Shown here: one piece after another, positions 26,934 through 39,322 of the stretch
Layout of the letters: each line of letters opens with the position of its first letter
Numbering within the stretch: the stretch's first letter is position 1
Origin: Rachicladosporium sp. CCFEE 5018
Lineage: Eukaryota; Ascomycota; Dothideomycetes; Cladosporiales; Cladosporiaceae
NCBI GenBank assembly: GCA_002077045.2
Contig: KZ111148.1
Coordinates: 470,757 to 534,756 of the forward strand
Direction: 5' to 3'
DNA: 64,000 nucleotides
Notes under the pieces: model-generated
The model's database searches: none
Told to the model about the DNA's origin: nothing
What the model saw: only the letters and a program-made list of their open reading frames with translations
Position numbers and translations under genes: made by a program

Positions 26934-28466
26934 TCACATCCTCTCCTGCAAATCACCGCCTGCCTCACTCGCCCTCGCACTGCTGTTCCCACTGCTCTGC
27001 CCACTACCCATGCCGCTGCCAGGATTGACCAACTCGTTGATCTTCGTGTAGCTCTCGCTCTTCCTGGGCGTAGGTACCATAGGCACGGGCAACTTCCTCT
27101 GCGCTCCATCTCCAGCCTCCATGATCTCGCTAATCCGCAGTCCGCTGTGCATGGTCGGGACGTAAGGCTGCTGACCGTCAGCTGAAGGCTCCACGGGTGC
27201 GAGAGCAGGCGGCGGCTGGTTTTGGATGTGCAGGTGGTGCAGGGTTGGGAGCTGCACGCCGTTGTGGAAGAATTGAGGTCGCAGACGCGGCGAGTGCGAT
27301 GGCGTTGCGAGTGGTGTGTGATCAGGCGTTGGCGATATCGACTCTTGTGAGAATGATGGGGAAGGCGGGGCGGTGGATTGTGGGGAACCTGGTCGTGACT
27401 TCTTCGTTTGGCGATTCGAGTATTGGTCGTCTTCTTCGTGTGAGTGCGACCGCGACATAGGCTGTGAGGTCGGGTTTGAGCCGTAATGATACGATGATAA
27501 TGATGGCATGCGGTTGCTATTGTATGGATGGACGTGGTAGGGTCCTCGCGAGGGCGGGAGATTGAGGTGCTGATTCGGCACCTGGCTGTTCTCGCGCTCA
27601 ACTTGCGATGCAGCAGTCGCAAGGAGATTGATATCCATGTTGCCGCGGTTCTGTTGCCCGGTCGCAGGACTCATGTCGCCGCTTGTGTTGCGCGAGAGAT
27701 ATGATCCAGCATTGCCAGTGTAAGTCGAAGAATACGAGTGTGGTGGTGACACGTTGGGTGAAGTCAGCTGCGAGCCAGGTGCTGATTGAGACGCCTTTGG
27801 TGGTGGTGGCATCATGTTGTTGGCTGCGATCTGCTGGTTCATCTGCTGCATCTGCTGAGCGTGGTTCAGCTGCGCAAGGTTGCTCATCTGCGCCATTTGC
27901 GCCATCTGACCCATCTGATTGCCATTGCCCATGTTGTTAAACTGCTGCATCCCTTGCATGCCGCCATTCTGGTTCATGTAGTTCATCTGCTGCAATTGCT
28001 GCAGTTGCTGGAACGTGTTCGGATCGTACATGCCAGCCTGAACGGCCGCAGCCGCTGCTGCTGCGACATGCTGTTTGTTCCCACGTCTCGAGTTCGGGTT
28101 GTTGTGTATTCTCGAGTGGCGCGTCAACTCATCTGATCGACTGAAGCGTTTGGTGCAGCCAGGAAACTGGCATGCATGTGGTTTCTCTCCGGTATGTGTC
28201 CTGATATGCCGCGTTTGGTGCTCAAGACGATGAAATGCCTTGTCGCACAAAGGGCACTTGTATGGCCGAGGCAAGTCTGGTCGATTCTCGTCCGCATTCT
28301 GCATGCTTACATCCATAGGCATCGCCATGGCGGCGGTTGCCATCGACAAATTTGGTGTGTTGGGAGTGCTCGATGGCTGTGGACTATTCTCGGAGTATGT
28401 GCCGTTTGAGGTATCTCCGTTGTCGTTGTCTGCGCCGTGTGTCGCGTTCAAGAGTGTCGAAAGCAT
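26934..28466 (-). CDS. creA: Carbon catabolite repressor CreA/Mig1-type C2H2 factor
   Basis: Represses genes for alternative carbon sources when glucose is present; a nuclear DNA-binding protein recognising GC-rich SYGGRG sites. The product is 510 aa from ATG 28466; the open frame upstream lacks an ATG. Finger 1 (about 71-91) is YKCPLCDKAFHRLEHQTRH and finger 2 (about 99-121) is HACQFPGCTKRFSRSDELTR, with linker TGEKP and the CreA-specific HNNPNSRRGNK after it. An Ala run and a Gln/Met/Asn-rich block (about 140-220) follow. Near the C-terminus are an SPxSPSFS-like Ser/Pro segment and SYTKINELVNPGSG. The fingers are essentially diagnostic of CreA. Its unusually long upstream region is listed separately. 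Confidence 0.97.
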   Translation of the reverse strand: MLSTLLNATHGADNDNGDTSNGTYSENSPQPSSTPNTPNLSMATAAMAMPMDVSMQNADENRPDLPRPYKCPLCDKAFHRLEHQTRHIRTHTGEKPHACQFPGCTKRFSRSDELTRHSRIHNNPNSRRGNKQHVAAAAAAAVQAGMYDPNTFQQLQQLQQMNYMNQNGGMQGMQQFNNMGNGNQMGQMAQMAQMSNLAQLNHAQQMQQMNQQIAANNMMPPPPKASQSAPGSQLTSPNVSPPHSYSSTYTGNAGSYLSRNTSGDMSPATGQQNRGNMDINLLATAASQVERENSQVPNQHLNLPPSRGPYHVHPYNSNRMPSLSSYHYGSNPTSQPMSRSHSHEEDDQYSNRQTKKSRPGSPQSTAPPSPSFSQESISPTPDHTPLATPSHSPRLRPQFFHNGVQLPTLHHLHIQNQPPPALAPVEPSADGQQPYVPTMHSGLRISEIMEAGDGAQRKLPVPMVPTPRKSESYTKINELVNPGSGMGSGQSSGNSSARASEAGGDLQERM

Positions 28467-31400
28467 AGAGGAGAGCCAAACAGGGGATTCCGCAAAGGGC
28501 AGATGCGGACCGTTTAGAAGTAGTGCCAAAGCACCGCGTGGGATGCAGCGAGATGCTGGGGAAAGAGGCACAAGGAAAGCAAAAAGGCGTCACTCCGAGA
28601 AAGGGTGGGGTAAGGTAAGCCTCCGGATGGAACCCAGCGAGCGATAACCTAGCCCTCCCGTTCCTTTCGCCTCGTGTGTGTTGGACAGACGCGCACTCGT
28701 GGAGCGAGGAGATGGTCGCTGATTATTGGGTGGTGTTCGAGCGTGCGGAGTGACCAGCGCTATTTTCGGTGTGGCTGCAGCAATGATATCGGTCGTCGAT
28801 CAGAAGTCGGAGATGTTCTGGGTTTTGTTTTGAGGACGGGGCGAAGAAAAATTGCACGATACTTCAAGACCTCGCGCCTTCCTCCTTACATGATGTTCTT
28901 ATCGCGCCGCACCCGCACCGATGACTGGCATCCACTCTCTACTTCTGGATTTCAGTGGGGCTGTGGGGATGGCTGTATGTCGGCATCGTGTGAACGTGCT
29001 GCCGTGATATTTGCGAAACTCTACAACATGCTCATTTCATACGCCGAACGCAGCACGGTTGGGCACTTGGTGCTGGCCAGCAGTACGCCTGGAGTGGCGC
29101 AACTCCGAGAGACCTGTCGCGTCCCACACAGTGACCTACTGATAAGGTGCATCGATGCGACCGATAGGGGCTGCGACACGTGTACGCAATGGTGGGATAT
29201 CAGCTTCTTGATCTTGGCGAATCATTTGTTGGCGCGTGAAGACACCATCAGCCTCATCAGAGCTTCACGGCATGCCCGAATCGATGGAATCCCCTTCGTC
29301 CATAGCCGGGTGCCCTGTGACGATACATGTATTGTTACAATGTACTGTGGATACTCAGACCTGCATTACTTGTACGCAATTGCAACCTCTGCATCGATCC
29401 TGCGCCTCTCCAGCTTTGCGACATGTCCACGAATATCCAGCTCCACAGAATCAAGAAATGCTTACCAGATTGCGGCGCACATCTAGAAGATGTGTGGCTT
29501 GTGGTAGAGCGCCTCCAACTCCATACTCTCACTTTAGCCGCCGACTTGCCGGTTCAGATCTCTCTACTCCACGTGGGGTATATGTGCGTGTTTGATCAAC
29601 ACCAGCCTATGAACACCAATTGTGGGTAGCACCGCGTGTTGCAGATGACTGATGGTGTCGTCGTTAGCTTTGATGCCATCTGTGTGCGCGCGTTTGGTGT
29701 GCCCAGGACCCCAGGGAACACTTCTCGGCCGCAATCGGCAGCGCGTTGCGAAATGACGATGCCGGAGTGGACCTCCTATGAACCCCAACACAAGCACGTG
29801 GCATGCGGCAGACCGTCGTAGAATGAAATTTGCTCGATTGTGCTATCGCGCGTTCGACTGTTGCTACTGCGGATCAGCAGAGATGAATGGACGATATCCT
29901 CTCATCCCACACCACCTTTGTCAGTCATAAGTTGCCTGCTTACATCTCAGCAACAGGTACAGCGGTGTCATCACTAACATGTGAAGAAACACCAAACCCC
30001 AGCATGTGACGTTAATCTTTCGCGGAGCCGCAGCGGCAGCTGGGCTGAACAGCGAGACTTCCACATCTCCCGATTCTCCCCGGCGCTGTGGGGTCGTACG
30101 GTATCTGCCGGTACGCGCAAACGATCGGAATTTTCTCCAGTCTCGCCATTGTGGAGCAGAGTGGTACGTCCACTCCGGCCGAGACCACATGCAAAAGTGA
30201 AGTACCGCTGAGATCGGTGAGGGTGGAGCACTCCGCAATGAGGCCTTCAGCCTTGTCGGCTGATGGTCCGCTACTGCAGCCGTGGGCGATGGGAGAAGAT
30301 TCGGTGCGGCGGGTGTGGGCCGAGGTCGATAGGGCTGGGGTAGCAGGGTGTTGAGGAGGCGATGAGCTTTCATGTCAGCATCGTCATGTGGATCCGTACG
30401 GCAGAAGGGCGGGCAGTTTGGAAGACGGATCTAAATCGTCTGAGTTGTCAACGACGACTTATGATGCCCTTCTTCAACTGGTGGGTGCCCCAGGCATGGA
30501 CAACCTTGGGAGTAATCTACGCAGGTGTAATGTCCCACAATCCTTGACAGAAGGGTCATGTGTTGACGTCCAGGTTGTGAGACATATCCTCGGACCATCA
30601 GCGCCTGCTCAAGCCTGTCCAAGGTCTACGCGGTGAACACACGGCACGAATGACTGGAGAACATGATCGTCGCGGTTATCAGAACCTTGTGGACGACATC
30701 GCCCAATCAAGCGGACGCCGGACACGTCCTCGACTGTAGTCACAGTGTCCAGAATCCTCGGATGCTAGTCAGAGAGTCTCCACTTGGAAGACAATACTAC
30801 ATGTATTTGAGCAAGACTCAGGGTACCATAACCGTCCGGCCCATGTGGCAGACCGATGCAAGCGTTGCGACTGTCCATATATCTCACGAACATGTAGACC
30901 CTAAAGTCCGCAAGCATGGGAATCTGTATACTTGACATCCACTGCACGTCAATGCCATCTAGCTGTTGACCCATGGCGGAACATAAAACCGCCGATGAAA
31001 TGAAACGCCGCCCTCGTGTCCAGCGCTACACATGTATGATCGGTCGGCTCAATGGCCATTGGCTTGGATACATGGTGTCTGCGATCACAATGTTGACTGC
31101 GTGGTAGGGCTCACCAGTGCTGTTATAATGTGACATCCATACCACCCTGCCTGAGTTGCTTCCGAGCCCGTCAATGAGGTATTACACCACTACCAATCGC
31201 CGTCTGATGCATCCCAGTACAACGGTAAAGTTGACGTTCTATGCGGGGGATCCTTGGACACCATGCCTCGACTTCATTTGGCAGAAACGATGCGAAACCG
31301 GAACCTTGGGTCGACTTCACCTCACTTCGACTTCTCCCTCAAACAGCTTCTTACCCATTGATGTGTCCGTGGCTAGGCCACACTCCTCGACCGATCACTG

Positions 31401-32156
31401 TCTTTATATGCCATCGACGGCAAGATACTAGTCCTTCAGTGCAATCGCGTGCACCAGAATTCCCATTGATGATCAAGAGGCTCGCTGGCCGCGATAAGCT
31501 TCTGAAAAGTTCCCGGTGAAGAGATTGTCGAGGGGTTTGAAAAGCGCAGCGATGCTGCTCGACTACAGTGATGTTAAGCAGGTCAGAATTGACGCATCGG
31601 GTAAATGCTCATCAGGCACGGAGGTAATGTCAGCCAATCTCCACAGTTTGTTTATCAATGCGCTCATGGATCGGCATGAGGGGTCGGGGAGCGCAGAGAC
31701 CACTCCCTAGATACGATCCTACATTCCTCACTTCCATCTTCGTTATATCACGCAACAAGACTACCAGCACGCGATTTCTTTTCGCAATGTACGCGCAAAA
31801 TGTCGCATCGTGTCACGCGGAGCGCATTGACCCCAATGCACTGCCTCGCCACAACCAGAGATGAGGACTACGTCAAGTCACGTGTAGGGGCCGCTTATTT
31901 GGTGAGAGACGTCGACAGGCTCGTCCGTGACTCCCCTCTTGAAGACCGCTCGCTTTCATTCCTTCCCATTCCTTATCCTCAGGCACATTCAGCTATCCTG
32001 CTGTTACCCTCGACGTTTCTAAAATCCTACCATAAACAGCTACAGTGCGACAGTACAGCTAGGACGCAAGGCAACTCTGAGTCAGTAGCCCGGAGCAGAC
32101 TTTGGATGCGACAACAAGATCCGCCAGCTTCACCGCTGCGGTGATCACCTCAGAAA
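28467..32156. promoter_or_regulatory. 3.7-kb divergent upstream region between creA and a C2H2 gene
   Basis: The longest gene-free stretch in the window. It lies between two divergently transcribed zinc-finger regulator genes. A 270-codon open frame on the + strand (28674-29486) and a 150-codon one on the minus strand (29921-30373) have no recognisable domain and look fortuitous. No terminal repeats, transposase motifs or RNA genes were seen. Long leaders and distal control sites are common for fungal regulators, but nothing here is proved. Confidence 0.5.
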
Positions 32157-33896
32157 ATGGCTGCTGCCAGGAACGTGGACGAGGAAAAGTGGGTGCAAGA
32201 CAACTACCTGGAGCCTAGGCTGTTCGACTTTATCGGGCAAGCCTTTGTCGGAATACCTGACAGCGGAGATCATGGTGGGGAGTTTGGCAAATACGTAGGT
32301 CGAAAGGGTACCCACATGTAGCAGCATGGATGCTGACCATGAATCGAACAGCCTCGAACACCGGAAGAGCTGCATCCCATGAACGACGAACTTGACTTAG
32401 GTCCCTCCCTAGATGAGATCAGGACACTGCCGATGCAGAACATCAGTAACTACACCCTTGTTAGCGACTCATCACCACAATGCAAGGCCCGAGGCCGTAT
32501 ACCATCAGCCTCCACTCCATTGAAGTTCACTCCCGACCTCCGTGGCACGGCTGCAACCCAGGCAAGGACCCATCTTGCCCCACCCTGCGACACATTCATA
32601 CGTGACTCGACGACATTACCACCTGACTCGATCTGTTACCCTACCACTACCAACCAGCTGGGCATCGCGTACGGGACGAATCTGCGACATGACGTGAACT
32701 TCCACCGCGATCTGCACTCCCGAGTTGCGACGTTGAGCAACGAGGGCCCACAGGATGCTTCGCCCGTGGCTCGTGCTTGCGGCCTGCCCACCCTAGAATA
32801 TCCGTCTGAGCAAAAGAAGGATAGCTCTGCGGAGACCGGAACGTCTAGGGTCGCGCAGGACGGATCCTCAAGGGCGCTCGAGAGGACCACTGCCGTAGGG
32901 ACAACCACGCCTCAAAATAGCGGGCAGAAGCGCAAGCGCGAGTTCGTAGAGACTGGTACCGAACCCAATCAGGGCAACGACCACGAGGCGCAAGTGATGA
33001 TCGACGTTGATCAAGGTGGTCCAGCCTCAACGGGCTCTGCGCCAACGTTACTGCCTGCGGTCGGCTTGGCGACACCACGCGTGCTTCCTTCTGCTGTGCA
33101 ACAGCTCGCAATGATGTACCCGACAGCAGTCTCAAGGCCGATGGCATCCCAGAGTGGCCTTGCGATGTCTCTCACAGACGTGACGGCGCCTTGGCACGCA
33201 CACCAACGATCCGGACTCCTCGCCCAAATTGGGCCTTACCAGAACCAGCAAGCCGCTGGGCAGCCCAGCATCGACCAACATCACCGGGACGGTGTCCAGG
33301 TTGAGGATCCCAAGCAGTGCGGTGTCTGCGGTAAGATATTCCGGTACCCGAAAGATAAGAGGCGCCATGTGCTCATACACGGGGAACCACAATACCACTG
33401 CGACAAGTGCTCTCGGCCGTTCCATCGCGAGGATCACAAAGATCGCCATCAGGGGCCATGCAGGGGCGCCCCGTACGTGCGTCCTCGCACTGAGTCTGTT
33501 ACAAGTTCCGTCGCGGGGTCGGTCGCTACGTCGCCTGTTATGTCGTTCTCAAGCCCACCTCGTCACAATGCTTTGTCTCCTCAGATGATGCGTCGTTCGA
33601 TTTCAGACAGTCGGTACATGATCCCTGGTCAGCGCACTTCTGTCTCGTCCGCGCCTCGAACACCTACAGCACAGACGCGGCAGGTTCTCTCCGGCCATGG
33701 GCTCGGCATCATTTCAGCTGGCTCGATCGAGTCTACCTCATCAGCTGTATTTAGCCAGGGACCACCTTTCGATCACACGTTCACACCACTCACTGCACCT
33801 ACCTCCGATCCCATGTCCCGAGCCGGACTCGGTTCATCCGGATCTACAGGGGAGAGACGAGGTCCCATGGAAGACTCTCCATTACTCCGGAAGTAA
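32157..33896 (+). CDS. Putative C2H2 zinc-finger transcription factor
   Basis: Not a family I can name. I join 32157..32294 and 32352..33896 (560 aa). The intron at 32295-32351 (57 bp, GTAGGT, TGCTGAC branch, AACAG) is in phase and links FGKY to PRTPEELHPMNDELDLG. Without it the frame would start only at 32379. A disordered N-terminal region of about 310 residues includes a basic GQKRKREF segment, a candidate nuclear signal. Two fingers lie at about 369-412: CGVCGKIFRYPKDKRRHVLIH and CDKCSRPFHREDHKDRH. The tail is Ser/Thr/Pro-rich. It converges with another C2H2 gene about 1 kb away. DNA binding is inferred from the fingers; targets are unknown. Confidence 0.85.
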
Positions 33897-34920
33897 TGGA
33901 TACTTCACGCAAGTCCGCAATCGATGCTGGCGTCGATGTGGAACTTCGGCGAACGCCAAACTGAATCTCAAGGTCGCTGGCGACCTTTGCTGCCCTATGA
34001 CGCCATGCTTTCCCATTTTGCTGCTTATACTCTTCACAGAGGCTTGTACAGTCCGGTGTGACTTTTATAGATACCCACTTCGCGTCGCGTGTTGCGTGGG
34101 GCGATTGTCCATGACTTTGATATTAGCGTTTCCTGCTTGCGTCGGATGTTTGCATGCGATGGAATCGGTTGGAATCAGTCAGGGAAGGATGGACAGGACT
34201 GGGAAAGTAGCGTATGTTATCAGGGTGTACTACAGAGGCCGTTGTATGCGCCATGTCTCGTAGGCAATCTCTCACAAGTGCCACGTCCTGATTGACTCAA
34301 ACCCTGTGCCGTACATGAAGTCAAAGGGCGGTAACGCAGCCTCCGCAGCCAACCAACCCACTTTGGCCACCTACTCTTCAGCTGCATCAATACCTTGCCA
34401 ACAGTTCGTGTAGCGCGGCCTGCCATTCAATATGACCACTCACATATCTTTGTGCAACTTCAGTCACACGTGATAAGACGATATGGAGCAAGGCCTCCGC
34501 GGCTGATGTGGGCAACTGACTTGTTGCCCGGCTGATGCGGCGTTGCAGCTAGAGCGCGAACCAGAGGCAGTGGAGGCCTCGCAGGCTGAAGAGTGCAGGC
34601 ACAGCTGATTCGTATATATCCTGTCTATGTACCGATTGCGTCCCGTTCATGATGTCCTGTGCTCTCATGTCCTTCAATTCATGCACGCCATATTTCATGC
34701 CTCGTTGCCCAGCTCGCCAGCTGAAGCCTCCATAATCCCGCAGCGCCCGCTTCCCGAACTCCAACGCTACGCTCGTCAAAATAACATTCCGTTAACGGAT
34801 ACGCCACGCCCGCACCCATGAGAAAGCCAGGAACCACAAAATAACTATCCGATTTCCGGCTCGGAGGAGTGCTCGACGCTGGCCACGATCGAGAAATGAA
34901 TGTCCGAATTCCCGGCGGTT
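33897..34920. other. 1-kb spacer between two convergent C2H2 genes
   Basis: No supported coding sequence. It contains the 3' ends of both transcripts. Confidence 0.45.
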
Positions 34921-36837
34921 TCAATCGCAATACAAGTCATCCTCGTCTTCATCATTAGGCTCAGCGTCTCTCTCGTCGTCGGAACGTGAGTTGTCGTCGT
35001 TGGCTACATCTGGAAGGAAGAAATGAATGTTCCCCCTCACTGGACCACGGCGCCCGGTGGGTGAACGACGTCGACGAGACTCAGGTGGCACAATTTCAGT
35101 GTACGGGGACCACCCGTAGCGCCCACTAGACGAGGGTTGGGTGCCCCGTTCCGTGCGGTGTGATGACCGATACTGAGACTGACCCGCTTGGCTGGACGAG
35201 ATGCCGCTGCCTGGGTGCTGAAAGCGCATCGGGCGAGGATCAGTATGAAGTCTGTACCCAAGATCGTCGTCATTGTCGATCGGCTGTATGGGAACATCCT
35301 GAATGCGTGGCACGCCACTGGCCGGTGGAAGAGCAGCGTCGCCTGCTTCGGGAACAGTTCCAGACGATTGTTCATTCGTGACCGCTGGTCGCTTGTCGCG
35401 CTTACGACGATCAGATCGGATGTCTTCATCCATCATCTGATTGATCAAAGCCTCGTCCTGCTTGGCGACCAGAGTTCCAGGATTGGATGTCGCTTGCGCC
35501 GAACGCGAACCACCGTTGTTCACCATGTCCTGCGATCCATCCGCCCCATTGGCAGCCATCGGGACTTCTGAAGAGACCGGGGGGTGCTGCTTCCTGACAT
35601 GCCGCAGGAGATGGTCCGACCTGGGATACCTTTCTGGGCACAATCTGCAGGCGAAGGGTTTGTCGTTTGTGTGAGTTCTGCGGTGGTCAACCACTGTTTT
35701 GGCGTCCCAGTAACAGTAGTCGCAATCGTCAACACCACAGTGATATTTGATGCAGTCGCCCCTCTTCTTATGCGCCCTGAACGCCAGTCAGTATCAACGT
35801 TCTTGGAGAGACATGTGAGGCGAGAATACTGACAGCATTCCGGATGATCGGACATACCGCCTCGGACACCCATCGCAAGCGACGTCCTTCCCCGGCTGGG
35901 CGTCGATCATCTTCTGCTTCCGAATTTTGGCCTTCTCCGTCAGGTCAGTCTGGCGAACAGGACGGACAGGCTCAGTGTCTTCTTCAGAAACGGTCTCGTC
36001 GACGTCCATCGGGTCGCTGATATGTTCTGGTCCAGACGCTTGACTACGCAGGCCGCTATAGTCCATATGCTGTAATTCGTACTCGCCAGCGTCGATAGCA
36101 TCCCTCGCTGTGACCTGATACTCTTGCGCTTGTTGTGTACTCTCTTCGATCGAAGGCTGAGAGTCAACGAGGATTGGATACGGAGGGAAGCGAGCGTCCT
36201 CGCCAGGATACAAGTGCTGCAGTGCTGCCGGATCGTCTTCGTCCCAACGCGCTCCATCTGCAACAGCGTCGAATACGTCGAGATGCGCTACTGGGACACT
36301 GCCCTCCCCGATGACCGCCACCGCTGCGGGGAGGTCGGTATCTGCTCTTCCTCGCGCAACGGGCGTTGCAGCTTCGATGGCAAGTCTATCTGCGCTGGCT
36401 CTCGTCTCATAGAAATCCAGTAACTCCGGATCGTCGAGGTATGCAGGAGCCCACTGGACAAAAGGGGTGGCTGGAGGCGGAGGGTCAATATCAGAAAAGT
36501 AGTCCCATTCCCAGGGTAGGTGATCTGGAGAGACGCAGTTCATGCCGTAACCTGCTGAAAACTCGGGCAAGACAGGGTAGTAGTCTTCGAATGACACTTC
36601 TGCCTCCTCGCGCTCGATGCTTTCAGTGCCTGGTTCGCGAACGAGACTATCGAGATCAGGGGTACTCTCGCCCGATGGCATGTCTGCGTAGTAGTGTTGC
36701 AAATCATCTTCCACGGGAGCATTGGTCTCCCAATCCATGACGTTGGCATTGCTTGTGGAAGTCCCAGAGCCAGCGGGTCCTCTTCGAGCCGCGAGGTCGT
36801 TAGGAGGAGCGGGGTGATTTGGGCGAACCGGCGGCAT
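34921..36837 (-). CDS. Putative C2H2 zinc-finger protein with acidic N-terminal region
   Basis: I join complement(35776..34921) and complement(36837..35834), 619 aa, across a 57-bp intron (35777-35833, GTCAGT donor, ACTGAC branch, TTCAG). ATG 36837 gives MPPVRPNHPAPP; the frame extends upstream only through a TTG. The first 300 residues are strongly acidic with aromatic residues, as in activation domains. After TEKAKIRKQKMIDAQPGKDV there are three Cys/His units: CDGCPRRYVRSSGMLAHKKR (degenerate, split by the intron), YHCGVDDCDYCYWDAKTVV followed by DHRRTH, and FACRLCPERYPRSDHLLRHV followed by RKQH. The C-terminus is Ser/Arg-rich and ends in an Asp/Glu-rich segment (DERDAEPNDEDEDDLYCD). The splice is supported because it completes the first unit. 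Function unknown. Confidence 0.82.
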
Positions 36838-38413
36838 GGCGGCGACGAGCGTGACATGCAACGGTGCAGCAGATGCGACGAGAAATCACATGGACGCGTT
36901 TCGTAGGGATGTCGAAGTCGGTGTGCTGATTAGGCGGTGTTCGCGAGCTATAGCGAGTACCGATTGAGGGAATGTCCACCAAGCACGAAGCCGGCGACCA
37001 CCTGTGTCAGCCAGACAAGGTCTTTCGAATATAGATACTGTATATAAGAAGATGTACTTGAACAGATGTATTCACTTAGCTTTGGTGCACCCCGAGGAGG
37101 TTACAACAAACGGGTCTGGTACCTTGCATGGAACTTCGTCACATGGCCAGAAACCTCTGCCCCTATGCCTCAGGATACTCCAATGCCCGGCCCCTCGCTC
37201 ACAGCGTTCCGATTCCGCAGCATTAGTTCGGAGGCGATCGGAGCCATTGTCCTGGCTTCTATGAGGAGTTATGATGGAATTTACATCCCCTAGAACGTCT
37301 TCACACGTCCAGTAAGGCCTGCAGTAGAGTATGAGTATGAACAGAGCAATGAAAAGCGCCGGGCGCGCAGAGTACTTGTAGCGCACTCCTGGTGCGAGCC
37401 GATCTCGGCCGTAATTGGCAGGAGCGAGCCATCCAACGCCCATGGCGTCCAATCACGCAGCGAAGTGGAGTGTGCGAGAACAACCCTGTCAATGCTGATG
37501 CGATCGTGACTTCCTGTAGAACCCCCGGAGACCACAGTTCCATCACTCAGTTGCGATGAATGCAGTCTTGGGGTGATGACTTGGTGTGCCAGTTCAAGAT
37601 CAGCAACGTGCTACAGATGATGGCCGAGACACAGTCCACTGCGCAGATCTGCATTCAATCGCTCAACGTCCACAAGGCCACGAGTCCTGGGCTGGAGTTC
37701 AGAACGTCAAAAACGACTTGGGTGGAAGCAGCTTCTCGGCTGTGAACTTTGTCCAGGGATGTGTCGATGCATCGGACTTGCTAGCGCCGCGGACGACGTC
37801 GGCTCAGCATATCGATGGCTCCGTTTGATGCAGACATTGAGCGAATCCTGCATTCGCGCACTAAAGACGTCCTATCCCTAGGAGATGATCAAATCCAGAG
37901 CGAAGCCTTGTCAAATGAACTCGGAGAATGATGCGATCGGAGTAGCTCCAGATCGACATGCCGCAATCAAGGAGCGTCCTCTCGTGGCGAAAGCAGACTC
38001 ATGTCTGTCAGTCTCAGCAGGCCGTTGAACACCTCACGTTGGTCAATTTGTGCACGTGATTGCGTCTCCCATCTGCATGCGTGGCAGTCGCAGGCCTCAG
38101 AGGTCTACTAACAACGCCGAGAGTGGCAATTTCTCGACTGAGAGGTTCATCTCGACGGCACCAGCGCTTACTGAAAGCAGTCGCGAAAGATCTTGGTGGC
38201 AGAAGTGCAGTCGAAATAAGCAACGGTGATGGTGAGACACAGGATTCACGCGCTGACCGCAGGGATGTGCATTCCAGCAGGACGGGTGGGTACGTTGCAC
38301 ATAGATAGCTTCATGATTCATGACAACATCACTAGGAAGCCGCTCTCGGCCATGACCCAATAGCCAAGCTCGCTCATTGGTCTGACATTGATGATGTGCT
38401 ACTACAAGCCAAC
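36838..38413. other. 1.6-kb intergenic region upstream of the acidic C2H2 gene
   Basis: Non-coding on inspection. A TATATAAG string near 37041 is TATA-like on the + strand but no + strand gene follows. Other open frames are short. Confidence 0.4.
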
Positions 38414-39322
38414 TCAGCGCTTCTTCTGCTTGCCCTTTCCTTTTCCTGGCGCAAGCTGCGCTGCGATTTGTTCATTGTCCCGGCGCACCAGTTCCAAAAT
38501 ATACTCGGTGCGCTCGATGAGCGCATTTCCGTTCCTCACGATTGTTCGCTCAGTGTCAACGATGTGGTTGAGATCTTCCACAAGCTTCATGACATATTGT
38601 TTCCACTGCTCCTTCTCGCCTCGTGTTGCACTTTTATGCGGCTTGATGGTGGGTGGCAGCTTAGTGTTGGAGGCCCCGGCCGTGTCGTCTTCACCTGATA
38701 ACTCACTAATCTTGCGGTCGTGATTGTCAAACTGCATCTCTAGCATGTTGAATCGGTCTCTGAGCTCCTCAAGCTCCCTACCAAAGGCCTCTGCATTTGC
38801 ATCTATTTGCGCGCTGGTGCCGTTGGCGACGGCCCATAACTGACGGATGTTGTTTCCATAGCCGACCAACATGCCGAAGAGCTCGGGATTTACTCCAGCA
38901 GTGTTGTCTTGCGCAGGAGCTTGCTCGGTACTTTCAGTGGCAGGCACGCGCTCCGCAGTCGCAGCAGCATCTGCTAGTGTGGTCAGATTGTTGGAGGCAG
39001 TATTGCTAGTAGCCTGCAGTGCCGCGGCTGGTACACGAGATGGTCGTGTTTCTGGGACCATAGCAGCCGTCTCGCTAAGTGTACTTAGGAGTGCCCGAGT
39101 GACTCGCTCCATCTCAGACATCGGCGGCGTTGCAGCTGCACTGCCGTTCGACTGTGCCTCATTGCGCTCAACATGTGGCTCCGCCGCGACGCCCTCTGCC
39201 AATGTCTCGCCTGATGTATTTGTGATATCTTGTGGGGCAAAACGACTGTACGAAGCGCTTACGAGTGTGTCGTTCTCAGTCCTTATGGCTGCTGGTAACG
39301 TGTCCGAGCTGTTGCTGTCCAT
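38414..39322 (-). CDS. Hypothetical coiled-coil protein
   Basis: The product is 302 aa in one exon from ATG 39322; I do not recognise a family. The first 140 residues are Ala/Thr/Ser/Glu-rich and disordered. From about 165 a helical, heptad-like region runs through AEAFGRELEELRDRFNMLEM to FDNHDRKISELSGED. A second charged helix is EKEQWKQYVMKLVEDLNHIV, then ERTEYILELVRRDNEQIAAQ. It ends in a Lys/Gly tail (GKGKGKQKKR). This layout fits a scaffold or subunit that works through protein contacts, with the tail as a possible nuclear or nucleic-acid contact. No signal peptide or membrane segment. Codon use looks normal for the window. Confidence 0.7.
   Translation of the reverse strand: MDSNSSDTLPAAIRTENDTLVSASYSRFAPQDITNTSGETLAEGVAAEPHVERNEAQSNGSAAATPPMSEMERVTRALLSTLSETAAMVPETRPSRVPAAALQATSNTASNNLTTLADAAATAERVPATESTEQAPAQDNTAGVNPELFGMLVGYGNNIRQLWAVANGTSAQIDANAEAFGRELEELRDRFNMLEMQFDNHDRKISELSGEDDTAGASNTKLPPTIKPHKSATRGEKEQWKQYVMKLVEDLNHIVDTERTIVRNGNALIERTEYILELVRRDNEQIAAQLAPGKGKGKQKKR

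Noticed and set aside
26900..27622. Second minus-strand frame within creA
   Set aside because: Out-of-frame shadow of the creA C-terminal region.
28674..29486. 270-codon open frame on the + strand upstream of creA
   Set aside because: Cys/Arg/Ser-rich composition with no domain, no good start context and no splice partners; likely chance in GC-rich DNA.
29921..30373. 150-codon minus-strand open frame
   Set aside because: Several overlapping frames on both strands are equally open here, and none has recognisable features.
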